Source of the DNA: Tubiluchus corallicola
Taxonomy: Eukaryota; Priapulida; Priapulimorpha; Priapulimorphida; Tubiluchidae
Reading direction: 5' to 3'
Length of the DNA stretch: 60,000 bases
NCBI GenBank assembly: GCA_030141605.1
Contig: JAQGDQ010000014.1
Coordinates: 312,001 to 372,000 of the forward strand
Shown: positions 42,993 to 55,590 of the stretch, in pieces
Layout of the letters: each line of letters starts with the position of its first letter
Numbering within the stretch: position 1 is the stretch's first letter
Made by a program: the position numbers and the translations under genes
The notes under the pieces: generated by a model
Told to the model about the DNA's origin: nothing
The model's database searches: none
What the model saw: the letters and a program-made list of their open reading frames with translations, nothing else

Positions 42993-43980
42993 GTAGGTCA
43001 TGCTTTTTTAATATAACACGAAAGAACTGTTGCGAAGGAGTTTGGTCTGCTCAAAATTAGTTAGCTACCTCAGAATAAAGCCACTTGGTTTTCTTGTTTT
43101 CACTTTCGGCAGCTTGGCTTCTTTGCCTTGAGTTGTGTGGTCCACTCGTTGCGTGAATGTGCCACTTCTTTGCCTTTCGTTGTAAATGATTTTACAAACA
43201 CCAGTTAAGCAAACTTGCATAAATACTTTAGTTATAACTAGCCTCAGAAGAACTTTGAAAAGGACAAAATACACCAAATTGAAAAGATATGTATCTTGGG
43301 GCAATTTATACATAAGACATAAAACTAAAACTATTATAAACCTTTGTGCAGTTATGTTCATAAAATAATGTGCAATGTATATGATAGTATACCTCACCGT
43401 TGCCTCATTAATTTGATTTGGCTTTACATTTTACATGATTTTGTATTGGCATGAACACCAGTATTATAGGTTTTTTGCTGCTGAATATGGGTAAATAAAA
43501 ACAAAATCCTAAAAATCTTAATATAAAAACTTCATTAAAATATTTAATAAACTTAGGAAAACCCTAGGATCAAGAAACAAATCTGATTCCTTCGCAAAAA
43601 AACTAGGGCACATGCCTAACTATCTACAATTTGTTATGATTAGAATTCAGAAGAATTTTTGAAGTAGCATTTCAATATGCCATCCCATCTTTCATTTTTG
43701 ACACCAAGTTTTTTATTTGCTATTTCATGATGTAATCCCACGGTTTACACATATTTTAAGCAAAATGTGCACACCTGGACTTGCACAGCGACGTTCATAT
43801 GTTGTGACATTCTAGCGTTTATGCTTGAAATAAGATACATGGCAGATAAGAAATTGAAGTTTTTCCCAAAGACAAACAATTTAAAATTTCAGCGAAATAC
43901 AGTACGTGCAGTACAGCTGTTGAACTGGAACTGGGGGTAATTTTTGATTGATATAAATCAGCAGAGAAAGTAAAATGAAT
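42993..43980. other. Start of the NALF-type intron, no exon seen
   Basis: Begins GTAGGT. No frame with the cysteine pattern of the next NALF exon was found here. The 43065-43397 minus frame has no recognisable similarity. Confidence 0.5.
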
Positions 43981-43989
43981 GAACGAGTG

Positions 43990-44212
43990 CATGAATGAAT
44001 GAATGAATGAATGAATGAATAAATTAATAAATAAATAAACAAATAAACAAGTAAATAAATAAATGGAGAAAGAGAGAGGGCGATGGATAAATAGATGCTT
44101 GGATTAATGGATGGGCGACAGACAGATTATATAGACAGACAGACAGGCAAGCTGGCAGGAAGGCAGATAGACAGACAGGCAGACAGATAGGCGGACAGGC
44201 ACACAGATGCAG
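43990..44212. repeat. Tetranucleotide repeats: (GAAT)n, (AAAT/AAAC)n, then (GACA/GGCA)n
   Basis: GAAT units at 43992-44022, AAAT/AAAC variants to about 44065, and GACA/GGCA units at 44128-44210 with substitutions. Confidence 0.93.
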
Positions 44213-46671
44213 TTGGACAAGTGAAGTTTTAGCTATTTATTGGTAAGTAATATTTTTCTTTAAAACACATTTGACCGATTAAGATTCACACTTGAAGGAT
44301 TACGATTGTTTTCCAACGGGTTTAATAAGGTATATGCATTACATCCGCCTTACCACTCGCAGCAGCTGTGGTCTATGAGTTCCTAACCTAGTTCTGGAGC
44401 GGTGGCTCACAGAAATGGTTTGAAATTGTTTGTTTGTGATTACGAGACGGAAAGTCTATGGTAGCGGATCTTGCACATTTCCTGGCTACCCAATGGATGG
44501 CTTCTGTCTGGGACGATTGTAATTTCTACTGGCGAACAGCGCGGATCTAAGAGAACCCATTGCTAATTTCTTGTTAGTCATAATGTTGCTGGTAGTGTTT
44601 ATGTTAAGCATCGAGTTTGTTTAAGTAATAACTTGTAATTCATGTTAATTTGCAAACTCAGAGAGCTAGGGTCAGGAAATTTGCAGGACATACATGCGGG
44701 GTAGGGGCCGGGGTAATGGTGCGGTAAACGGAGGCCTTAGCCAAAAGTTCAAGATCACAGAATATCAATCAGTTCAAATCGTAACGTTGAATAACTCAAA
44801 ACTATAGTAAGTAAATCACTAAAATAAGTAAATCACGATTCTTTGTAATAATATGTATCCCATAAGATCTACACTACGTGATTACTAAACCAAATTTGAG
44901 ATTTGATTATGGATTTGACAGCGAACGATGATATAGTGCATAGTAGAGAATTTCATACTTCTAAACAGGTTCTCGGGAAGAAGTGGGAGCACTTCCGAGG
45001 GACGTGATGATTGATTATGATGCAAAATTTACATCTGACTTCAAATATTGATGAAACTATTGTGAGAAATTGATTGTAATTTTTATGAATGAATCTCTCG
45101 CAGGAAATTATTCAGCGTCTCTGCCTAACCTCATCACGAAAATGTCTTCTTTGATCACCGTAGTTTGCATACTAAAATAATTAAACAAACGTGAAAGATT
45201 ATTATTTTCTTTATGTTCTTGTTGTTGATGCATAAAACATGAGCTGGGAGTTATGAATTTTCGGCTTATACGAGATAATTAGTTCGTTTTAGCAGATATC
45301 CTTCAAGGGCGGATTCAAGAGGAAGGGTCTTTCGAAAAACTGTGTGCTCAGTTTAATTATATTTTCTTGTTTGCACCATCCCTGTATAAATTTGTGCTCT
45401 TAAGTTTGTATATAGTTAATTTTTCGTTCCTTTCCCCAGTAACTGCCTGATTTAGCTAACCTAAGAAAAGCACTTGACATTCTTTCTAGCTGCGCCTAGT
45501 GTGGTGCAGAAGTGTTGACTACAAAGTTTAATAGCAATTACAGTTTAATTAAGAAATGCTGCTAAACACACTAATATCCTCTCTGGAAGAACCATAGCAC
45601 ACATGTGATTTTAGAGTAGTCATTTGGAAGGTTCAGCTTCCAAATAAGGGCGTATGCACATATTTCAGGTATAAAAAATTCTTACCGTAAAATGGACCTA
45701 AAATTGGGCCTAGGAGACAAGTACGAAGTAGGCGAAAAACCCTGTCGATCACTTTGGCCAATAATTTAATAGCGAATGTTTTCATTGTACTGCCGATATC
45801 AATAATTAGTAATTTTATACCAATGATATCAGTAAAACCCCGAGAAAAGATTTTTCCAGCAGTACGTACAGATCGCAGGGACAAGCTCAGACAGACAGGT
45901 CTTGTCTGGATTTAGTTGCTCTCGAAAACAACTGCTCAGAGAAAAGTAATATTTTGATGTGAGCTATACAATCCAATTCGTTTTATTGAACTCTACAAAT
46001 GTATCGGTTTAAGAGAAGGATGGCGAAGAACCTATGTGTTACCTAGTCAGCTACTACAAGTTTAGTATTAATCAGCAATGGTAAACAACTATTGATAATT
46101 TTCATGAGCCGAGCCGAGTTTTTGTCTTGAGATCCTACAAATTCCCACTCCACTTTTCCTTCCTACATAAAATTTATTCCGATTCGTTATTTCAACACCT
46201 TCGAGAGTAGAAACGCACTGAATTAAATTCTGTATTTCTCTCGCTCTCGCATTAGTAAAAATCCTTCTCTGTCTTGACCTGCCTACGACACTCGATATTA
46301 TTGGAAAATTGACTTTTCTTCTGTATAAATTGCGTGGCTGCCCGGTCGCAAGATGATCGCCAGAAACTGTATAGTCATTTTTCATCACTGGTAAAATTCG
46401 CATGAAACGGAAAATGACTCATTGGACATTTAAACCGAATAAAAAAAAACTAAATGGCGAATTTCGTGCTCCTCATGCATTGACACCTGATGGAGTGAAT
46501 ATTAATGATCTGTCAAAAACATATTATGATAGTGTAACAATGTATAAATTTTGTTAAAATAAGGATATGTCATTTTGTGTTTTTTATCTTATGAGTAAGC
46601 AATTTGAGCAATCATTCGGCAATTACTTTAGGACTTGAAATTAAGAATATAAACAATTAATTAAATCATAA
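44213..46671. other. NALF-type intron or intergenic, no confident exon
   Basis: No exon can be supported. A minus-strand frame at 46089-46403 (104 residues, from MRILPVMKNDYT) is listed separately. Confidence 0.45.
46089..46403 (-). CDS. Unrecognised ORF, 104 residues (doubtful)
   Basis: An ATG-initiated minus-strand frame, Arg/Ser-rich in the middle (VVGRSRQRRIFTNARAREIQ). Its length is somewhat unusual for this base composition. No family or splice partner is recognised. It could be part of an old transposon or chance. Confidence 0.2.
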   Translation of the reverse strand: MRILPVMKNDYTVSGDHLATGQPRNLYRRKVNFPIISSVVGRSRQRRIFTNARAREIQNLIQCVSTLEGVEITNRNKFYVGRKSGVGICRISRQKLGSAHENYQ

Positions 46672-46735
46672 TCGTACGGGATTATGGTCGTGATTTGTAA
46701 TCCAAAAGTCTCAGGTTTTTAAAGACAGGCTAAGA
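46672..46735 (+). mobile_element. tRNA-like SINE fragment, related to 15790-15870
   Basis: ATTATGGTCGTGATTTGTAATCCAAA plus an AGTCTCAGG block resembles ATCATGGCGATGGACTTGTAATCC at 15810. Twelve bases (TTGTAATCCAAA) are identical. Short and diverged. Confidence 0.35.
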
Positions 46736-47287
46736 TGAGATGTTTCTAATTTTTGAAGCAAAAATTCCCTATGGTTGGCAGCTTGGTTAAATTCGAGAAA
46801 CTATTTTGTTTTATGCCCGGCGTTATTTTTCCAGATGCATTACATCATTGTAAAGCTCACAAAGAGTTTTAGAGAACAAACCATAAATCTGCTGCTACTA
46901 AAGCTGGAAAACACAGACTGTTATGACCTTGATATTAGCCGCGAAAACATTATGTGGGCCAACGATTCACGATTTCGATTTTGTTTGCAAATTTAATCGT
47001 ATTACGAAAATTAATTTTTAGAAAAAATATAAGGTTTTCTGAGGTTAGGAGTCAAATTTTGTCAGACGAAAGCTGTACGTTACATATAGGACACGTTTTT
47101 GACAGAGTTACTAGTTGAGGTGCAAATTGCTGCAATGGGGTGTTGTGTTTACGCCGTTGCTATAGGCCTGGATAGGGCAACGACTTTTGTTGGGTACTCG
47201 GTGACGTTGAACAGGTCATTTTTCTCAAAAAGCTTTGGAAGCTATTTCCTCCTAGGCTTTTAATAGTACACAGTTGATTAAACTCAT

Positions 47288-47770
47288 TTGGGTGATAGAG
47301 GGTGTAGGTCTTTTGTGAGGGACCAAATTAGTTTTTTTTTTGTTAAGCGGGTGCGTCTGTGTAGTGAGCAAAATGTGACATTTGGTAACAAAAAGCTGCA
47401 ACTACTTAGTGTAGTATATCGTTTTGAAAGCTTGTCATCAGACAAATTAAACTGTGACAATTATTCTGGAATTTTGTGGGTGGTGCTGTGGCCTGGGGAC
47501 CAAAAATGTAACCTTTACGAGGAACCATGGCACGAAACAAACCGAGTAATGACAGTTAAATTAGTTTTGCAATCGGTGGCTGGGCCTGACGGTGTTGAGG
47601 AGGTTAAATTGCGGTCTTTGACTGTGAATGTGCATAATAAATGTGAGTGGTGTACATCATTTGAAAGCTCAGAGAAAGAGCTTGGGTGGGGGTGTGTGCC
47701 GGAAAGTGTTAAAAGGCGATATTTTACTGTTAATGTACATTGCACAAAGTATGTGGTGTATTATGATTAG
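47288..47770 (+). CDS. Unrecognised ORF, up to 160 residues
   Basis: The longest unexplained open frame here. It opens at a TTG, with no early ATG; the first in-frame ATG is near 47549. The region is richer in G and T on the plus strand than its surroundings. The translation has two similar segments, SLTVNVHNK and YFTVNVHCTK, about 40 residues apart, plus WCTSF and GWGCVPE. No membrane segment or known domain is visible. It may be an internal exon, a domesticated or decayed mobile element, or chance. Confidence 0.3.
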   Translation: MGDRGCRSFVRDQISFFFVKRVRLCSEQNVTFGNKKLQLLSVVYRFESLSSDKLNCDNYSGILWVVLWPGDQKCNLYEEPWHETNRVMTVKLVLQSVAGPDGVEEVKLRSLTVNVHNKCEWCTSFESSEKELGWGCVPESVKRRYFTVNVHCTKYVVYYD

Positions 47771-48845
47771 ATACACGATTCTAATTTTACATCAATTTTA
47801 TACTTGCATTTAATTGGACCCGTGATATTTCCATTTTTCTTGCTGTTTCATTTTAACAGAATAGCGACTTCTACTTTGCCTCAATTACTTACCTATAACC
47901 TACATGATGTGCTTTTACGATGGTCATAACCTAACGCCAAAACCATCATTGCGTGCCGATAAACCCTAGTCATTAATTACGAATGCTGGGAATTGAACTG
48001 TCGTTTCATCGCACGAAAAAACCGATCATTTTCTCAAAGAAGCTGCCATTTATGTAACAAGCCTTTCCCCATTGGACCAATAAACAATCTCGTTTGCTTC
48101 AGTATCACCATTAACCCCGGAAAATCATTAGACGGCGGCGGATTTCATCACATGGGGGATACCTTATTGCTGTAATTTTTATACAGATTTTAGCTGGCTG
48201 CATGTGCGTGAACGTCTTAGGTTTTAAGCTATCTGTTGTACATGGTTACGAACGTTTAGTACGTGCCAGGGAAGATAAAATTAAAAAAGTTAAAAGGTGA
48301 ATAGCTCTTGAGCTGTTCCGTGAAGGATTGAGACTTGACTATGTGTTGTATTGTTAACCCGAATTGTTTTACAATAGAATCATATCACGTCATTTGCCCA
48401 ACCTGTATAGGTTGGATAAAAAAATGAACACATTAATGCCTGGTGAAGGTTTATGGTATTCAATGTCATTTTATTTTTGCACCACTGGTCAAGTGTGTCT
48501 TGAATATATTGAGTGTTTGGTACCTCTAACTGGAAGAATTTGAAAATATGTATTGTTGTCAGTGTGTGAATTTAGATTCAAAATTGACCTCTAAAACGGA
48601 CAACGAATTTTCATCAGAGACACACGAAATCTTTCATTTGTATATATATCAGAAATGGATAATTCCAACCAATAAAATGAGCATCAATAAGCCGCTCTTG
48701 TTCTCTTATTCCGTAGCAAATGAAGATAACATTTCCCTATTGTCAGGGCGGGGGAAAGGAAAGGCGTTCAAATGCTGAGTGATCACGAACTGGTGAGCAG
48801 GACCAGGTTTGGTTAATTGCAGGGAAAAGTGATGCTGAATTTTTG

Positions 48846-48871
48846 TACAGGCTGTTTCAAAAGAAACGGTG
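48846..48871. mobile_element. Mariner-like terminal sequence (fragment)
   Basis: TACAGGCTGTTTCAAAAGAA matches the TA plus CAGGGTGTTTCAAAA pattern of Tc1/mariner ends, and 20 of 26 positions of 55271-55296. No partner end or transposase is seen. Confidence 0.35.
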
Positions 48872-49501
48872 CAACTAACAAATGCTACAGACATACCAGT
48901 ATTACACCAAACAAATCGAGGAAGTTTTATATGGTAGGAAAACAACAGCAAGAAAATACAATCTCTTTTCAAATAAGCTGTCAGTCACACACATTTTTTG
49001 TGATTCGATAATAATAATAATAATAATAATCATATTTCAACATATTGGCATATTTTTACTGCACTGTTCTTTTGCTACACCCTATATATTTAGTTTATTA
49101 AATGTTTCTTTTCTAAATTATAACATTATTATCAGGAACGTTCGGGAATGTTGAGAGTAGAAAACTTGATTCTAGAATCGTTCTCACAGTACGTTATTGC
49201 ACACGAGAGCATAATTTCAACTAGCACTTTTTAACTAATGGAACATGTAAGAAACGTTCACTAGTGTTGAAAGTATAACGTATACAAATTGATTTGGGAT
49301 GCTTGCTCTGTAGACTGGTTTGATCTAACCTACTAGTAGTGAGCGGAGAAGTGGGAGTAATGGTAGGCACTGGGGAGGTGATGATTTCAAGAATTCGTTC
49401 ACCAACGAATCACAGTAGAGTTGTGTAGGAGAAGAATACGAAAATTATGAAAATTTTATGGTGCCTACTGCGCTTCAGTTGGCCAGTTACAGAGTGACAT
49501 C

Positions 49502-49585
49502 ACACAAGTAAGCTAGCTAGCAAGCAAGCAAACAAACAAGCAAGCAAATAAGCAAGTATCAAACAAGCAAGCAAGCAAACAAAAA
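49502..49585. repeat. CAAG/CAAA tetranucleotide repeat
   Basis: An irregular run of CAAG, CAAA and TAAG units on the plus strand, read on the other strand as a Leu/Ala/Cys-rich artefactual frame. Confidence 0.85.
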
Positions 49586-50919
49586 AACCAACGACATCAA
49601 ATTGAACTAGATAGAGAGGTCTGTATCTTGTAGTCCAAAGAAAGAACAAAAAGATTACCATTAGAATATATTCAACAAAACAGGCAAAAAAGAACAAAAT
49701 GCAAAAGTTCATAGTTTATAGAGCATGTTTGTTGAATGTTATTATCGATATTGAAATTTTCAACGTATTATCAAAGTCTTTGGCTAATGTGTTGTGTTCT
49801 TTAAAGTGATGCCTCTTACTAAAATATTTCTCCAATGTTTTTAGGGCTAATGTTGAGTATTTGCCTTACCTCAAGGTGCTATCAACGTGATGTTGTATTA
49901 TCTGTTTGTAACTGTTAACAGTTTTCAGTATTTTAATAGCAGGAATCTTTTATATTTTTGATAATTTGAAATTAGAACAAATTGTCGCACAGCTGTTGCT
50001 TCTTTGCTTCAAAGCTTCACTCCTGTCAAGAGAAACAAGGAAATAAATGCAAGGGAGCACAGAAATCGTTATAATTATTGTATAGTATATTTTAACTATT
50101 TTACATCTTATGTTAGTAGTATACTGAAGCCTTTGTAAATCACTCATGGTTCCCGTGTAAAATAGGATGTACTAACCTAGGTTAATGTATAATAAATGCA
50201 GTACAGTCATATGCTGTCTCACCCAGTATCAGATTCTTGTTGGACTCATGGTGAAGTTCATCTCATGTGACCTTACAGAATTAGTCAGAAATCTGCAATG
50301 TACACAGAATGTCAGCTTGATTGAAAATGTACACAGATCTTGCCCAATTTAGATTTGCAAGTGTGTATCCAGAAAGTTATCGCGCTCGTGGCGCCGCCTA
50401 CATGCCGAATAATGACGCTTTTTTTACTCCAAGTTTTTGATGATTTTGTTTGTTCTGCACGAGTTGCCGTGGAGAGTAAAGAACTCGGCCGAGTTCCGTA
50501 AATCCATTTGTGGAGGCGTGCTGAATTTTGAAGAAAAACAGCTGCGCTATTTTATAATATCTTGAATCTGTAATGAATCTTTCATGAGTCCAACCATTGT
50601 ATGTATCCTTGACAATGTGAGGCCCCGATTGAAATCGAGATCCGTATTTTCGTAAGTGCATGGTACTGAGTTGAAAGCAAGGTCACATTATTCAGATTAA
50701 GATAAATTTTGTAACAAAGTATAGAAAGAACGTTAAGTTATTTGGCGGTTCTGTAAATTATTAATGTCCCGGTATGTACATTTACACAATGTAGTATTGC
50801 AGGTATGTACACTGTACAGCAATTTGGTGCATGTCAATTAATTATTGTAATCTTAATATCAAGATTATTATTAATAAAGTTATAATGTTACAAACCTATT
50901 ATTAAATTTACTGTTTGAA

Positions 50920-51055
50920 ATATTAAATTTCGAAACCAAACTTGAAAGGCAGGAAATGTTAAAAAATCTGTAGTCAGCCTGCACTTGAACCAGGGACCTT
51001 CTGCTTAGATTGCAGACGCCTTAGACCTCTGCCTTACCTAAGTGGTCAAGATAAT
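50920..51055 (-). mobile_element. tRNA-derived SINE, copy 1
   Basis: On the minus strand it reads like a tRNA 5' to 3': AAGGCAGAGGTCTAAGGC, an anticodon-arm stem TCTGC/GCAGA, and a B-box GGTTCAAGTGC. A body TTTTTAACATTTCCTGCC and GTTTGGTTTC follows. It matches the copy at 51884-52010 over both head and body (42 of 48 in the head core). The anticodon loop lacks T33, so it is not a working tRNA. Confidence 0.8.
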
Positions 51056-51883
51056 CTATAGCTAAATGCTGAATTTGTTGGTCAACTGTGTAATTTGGCT
51101 GGTAAAATTCAGCATTTCCAATATTAGATCGTTCACATTAGAGTGGTGTTGAATTTGGATGGCGATCTATAAGGATAAAACGATACTGAACGTGTGGTTA
51201 GTTAATGTGCAAGGAGTCTCTGTGTACTGAAACACCGTACATTTGCAGTATATTTTCCGCTTAATGTACAAATGCATGAAATCTACAACAAAGTTCTCTT
51301 CTTTGCTTAATCATAAAATCATATTAATAAGTGAGGTGCGACAGACAAATAAACTATGTACAGATTTATGGCCTACATAATGTATTTATGTATGTGAGAT
51401 GCAGGGTAATCTATGATGAAATTCTCTTTGTTTAGTCATAAAATAATATTAATATGTGAGCTGCGAAAGACAAATTTTATTACGTATACATCTATTGCTA
51501 CACAATATATATATTTATGTGAGCTACACTGCCTGCAGGTAATTGGAAACTGGAAAGATGTCTCTAAAAAAACTGCACTTGCATCATCATGTCACTAAAC
51601 TGACTGAAGACAGTGACTATTGCAGGAAGAAAGTAAAAGAAAATCATTCCTACAACCTTATAAATAACTCTTTTTTTATTTTTTATTTTTTTGCGTAATT
51701 TCAGTGTACAGATGAAAAAGCAAAGTGACATAATTTTCTAAAAGTGGCAGTAAGCAGCGATAAGCACCAAACGATAACGATAACGATATTCCTAAAAATT
51801 ATATCGATGCGATAATCGATAATTATTAAAACGATAATTCGTCTCGCTTCTTTAACATCCTTAGGATGAACATTGGAGAGCTT

Positions 51884-52010
51884 TGGAAAATTTAGTAGCC
51901 TATGTTCCAAGGCGTATGCAATGTAAGCAGAATGTCCCTGGTTCAAATCTAGGCTGCGTTCCAACTTTTTCTCATTTCCCGTCTTTCGGTTTGGTATCAA
52001 AATAAAATAA
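51884..52010 (+). mobile_element. tRNA-derived SINE, copy 2
   Basis: Plus strand: CCAAGGCGTATGCAATGTAA, GCAGAATGTCCC, B-box GGTTCAAATCT, then TTTTTCTCATTTCCCG and GGTTTGGTATCAAAATAAAA. Same family as copy 1, in opposite orientation about 850 bp away. An A/T-rich tail follows. Confidence 0.8.
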
Positions 52011-54300
52011 ATTGTGGGTTTGTATTATCATTGGTAAATGTCAAGCAAGACTTTGTTATTGTTGCTTTTTAGCATGCAGAGTAGAATGAATATAAGTATC
52101 ATACTCTAAAATAGTTTTGATGTACAAATTAGAAATACAAAAAGAAAGAACGAAACTTGCGCATAAGTACGTCAAAATACTGGATATTTTACTAACACTA
52201 TAACACTAAATATACTGTTGTTTCACGAGCACTGCAATCATGAGGAAATGAGTTTGCGTATACACTTGTTATGTGCTTTTCATTTCCTTCATAATATAAT
52301 CATGGTATTTACGCCACAATGATATACCATATATACACGTACAAAAGCTTTTAAATAAAGATATTTTAACATCAGCACTGCATTTACTGAAATGTCTAAT
52401 TATGGTATTAGTTCTAGCGGCCAGCAAAGACTTTTGACTTTTTAAATCTTCATTATCATCACCTAAATTAGTAACCCAGGTATTTCTCTTTGTCTGATAC
52501 TTTTTTTCTTAGTGGTTGTAGCAAACTGTTCCAAAAGGTATAGAGATCATTGTAGGCGGTCTTATACTGAGTAATTTGGGTTTTTCCATATTTATTACTA
52601 TGTTAAATTTGTTGGGAAAAGTTTTGTGTGTGTCAATTAAAAAGCACTTGTATAGTAGAAGACAACATAACACTTCCTGTATTGGGGAAAAAACGTACAT
52701 CGTCAGCAAACATTGAATTGTTCAAAACATAAAATTGTTCAGTTAATCAATAATCAATTTAGCGTTGAATTTTCAATGGTTATACAATAACATCTTGGTA
52801 TCTGTTAACAGTACAATACATGTAATGCAAAATACCATCATGATTATCTGACTGTATCTAACAATGCTAATCTTCAGGTGAAACTTTACACGTCTTTGCT
52901 CATTCCGTCTTGTGCTCTGAGATGATGATTGTGCCACATCACTCTTTAAGTGCATCTGAGATTATCCATACATCACCCGTAACCATGGTAACCAAAAAGC
53001 AAGTCTTTATCTTCGCAGAGTTTAGATCAACGTCGAAACTCCTTTGCCGAGAATTTGACAAGTAAATTTTCCTGTGCTTAAAGCCCCCAGTAGCAGCAGT
53101 TGGTATAAAAACTCAAATTTGCCTGTTAGCAAGGAATAATATTGGATTTTCGCGAGCTACAACAGAGCTTTGCAATATAGTAAGAAACTGCCCGCAAAGA
53201 GAAATCAGATAATGCTCGGCGCGTTCAGAATATCTGTTTGCTTTTTTCATATCCTCAGGAGAAAAGCATTGATATTCGTGCGCGTATTTTTCTAACTTAT
53301 TGCCCGCCAATGCTGTTTAATTTGCATAACTTTTATGACGCTGTAAGGCTTTTTCTGCGCAAAAATGAGCATTCCAGCTGAAAATAGCTCCCCCTTTCGG
53401 CGAAAAAACCAAAACAGTTGAAAGACCTTTCATTTTCAATGAGTGCTCTTCCTGTTTTTATTGTCTATTTGGTTCACTTCAGACACTTTTTGTAGGTGAA
53501 AATAAAGACTTGGGAATGTTTTATATAGCACAACTGTTACTCATTTTCCAGATCAGTTAAAATTCCTAAACTGTAGCAATAATTAGAACATTTCAAACTA
53601 TTTGATCTATTCATTATAATATTCTCACAAGACTTCCTCCGACCAGCATTCTACATTGTGAAGAATTTGTGATAATACTCGTCGGTACGAAGCCATTGCA
53701 TAGTGGCGTTGAATAACAGGTACAAAACCGTTTTTACAGAAGGGCCTCGTCAGTTCCATGGATTGACTGACAGGTGTGTATTCCATCTGAGCACCTGTTC
53801 CGTAATGGCAACCAGCATCGAACACAATGGATTAGATCTCTGGCGAGTCATTGTCAGTTACTTCAATCTACCATATAACTTCACTTTGTTTTACACATTT
53901 TGAGGCTTTTTCCACAACTGTGGCATGAAACCATCCGGTTAGCACTATATAGTAAGAAACTGTGACGTTACAATTAGAGAGAGTAAAGAAAATCAAAATA
54001 GTATTGTTGTGCGACGGAATTTTTCTTATAGCAAACGTTGTCTTTTTCGTTTCCGCTTCATAGCGGGGATCCAAAAAATTAATTGCTTTTTACAAGCTTA
54101 AAAGATAATAATAATTTATCTAATGATTTATCTAGACTGTTGAGATCACAACACACACATCGTTTATCAAGTTACTACTTCCTAAATAAACAGGAAACTA
54201 AACTGAAATGATATTCTGGCTAACTGCTGTTATTATTATTTCAAAACCTGTTTATGGCAAGGCACTTCTCATAAAAATATAATTGCGTAAGTGAGTCCGA
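52011..54300. other. Intergenic or intronic, no feature recognised
   Basis: Short open frames only, and no recognisable similarity on either strand. Confidence 0.45.
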
Positions 54301-54303
54301 GAA

Positions 54304-54412
54304 ATGAATGAATCAGTGACAGAATGAATGTATGCATGCATGCATGAATGAATGAGTGAGTGAGTTAGAGCGAATGAGCGAGTGAATGAATGAATGAATG
54401 AATGAATAAACC
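54304..54412. repeat. (GAAT)n tetranucleotide repeat, imperfect
   Basis: GAATGAAT runs with GCAT and GAGT variants. The His/Ser-rich minus frames across it are artefacts. Confidence 0.93.
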
Positions 54413-55270
54413 CAAGCATGAACAAGTAAATGGATGAATAAACAACCAATTGACAGGCCGACAGAGCGCATAAACGAATTAAGGAACGAATGAAGAAGGA
54501 CTGATGAATGACGTTTCACTTTTCCTTGGGAACGGTAACAATTCCGGTGGGATAATTCCTGAAACACCAAGAAACCTAGCGCATATACAAATAAGATTAC
54601 AAAAGGACCAAACCAAAACAATTATCTGTAATAGCACAAAAAATGACAGTATTTTTGTCCCTGTTTCTCTTCTACTTTGTAAGTACATACGACAGCGTTT
54701 TAGTGAAATATGGCGTGTTCACCAGTTACATTTATTTGTCTTTGTGGTTTTTGCTAACTTGCAGTACACAGCTCATGATCAGTTGATTATAGTACTTGCA
54801 GTGAATTGAAACATCAAAAGCAGCAACAATCTGACTATCTCTATTATATATCATGTAGTGCCTCAGGTGAGTAACAGCGTTTGATGATTAATGAAATGGT
54901 AAACGAAATCAATATCATCCATCTATTTAGTAAGCACTTCTTATGTGATTGTTGTCTGTCAAGAGTATCTGGTAATTGCGGGAGCGATTTTCTGTGATCT
55001 TCCTTTGATGATACCAATGAATATTGGAAAATAATCTGCCATACAGTTGTTTGTTTATTTCTTGTTTTTATTCTGTTGTTTATAAGTTTGTTTGCCTGGT
55101 TTATGCTATCGCGGTCGGAATAAGCGAACCTACTCATACAGGGGAAATGAGAGCGATAATAGTTTGTTTAATTCGTGATAACAAAAAAGTACCTTGAAAT
55201 GACGTCTACGCACATATACTTACAAACAATCAGTAGCGAGTCAAAGAACGCAGAGCACTGAAAATAATTA

Positions 55271-55296
55271 TACAGGGCGCTCCATAAGAAACAGTG
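55271..55296. mobile_element. Mariner-like terminal sequence (fragment)
   Basis: TACAGGGCGCTCCATAAGAA following TTA resembles Tc1/mariner termini and is related to 48846-48871. No partner end is found. Confidence 0.4.
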
Positions 55297-55399
55297 TAGT
55301 ATCGGCATCCTGCAAGAAGGTGTTTTGCTCAAAATTATCCCCATAAATAGAATGCGCCACGAAGATAATCTATGTTAATTTTTTGTCTCAAAAGCATGT

Positions 55400-55590
55400 A
55401 GGTAAGTTAAGTTAAGTTAAGGTAAGGTAAGGTAAGGTAAGGTAAGGTAAGGTAAGGTAAGGTAAGGTAAGGTAAGGTAAGGTAAGGTAAGGTAAGGTAA
55501 GGTAAGGTAAGGTAAGGCAAGATGAGGTGAGGTGACGTGAGGTAAGGTACATGTAAGATAATTTAGAGTAAGATAAGGTAAGGTTAAGTA
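55400..55590 (+). repeat. (GGTAA)n pentanucleotide array
   Basis: About 19 uninterrupted GGTAA units (55421-55515) with GTTAA variants before and GGTGA/GATAA variants after. On the minus strand it reads as a Leu-Thr-Leu-Pro-Tyr repeat, an artefact. Confidence 0.97.

Larger units (their letters stand above)
47771..50919. other. Intergenic or intronic, no confident exon
   Basis: No exon is supported. It holds a mariner-like end at 48846, a short (AAT) run (49008-49031) and a CAAG/CAAA repeat (49502-49585). Confidence 0.45.

Noticed and set aside
50980-51055. Possible functional tRNA gene on the minus strand
   Set aside because: It has A/B-box-like elements and an anticodon stem, but the loop lacks T33, the T-stem has a mismatch, and a sister copy with the same non-tRNA body exists nearby. 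It is a SINE.
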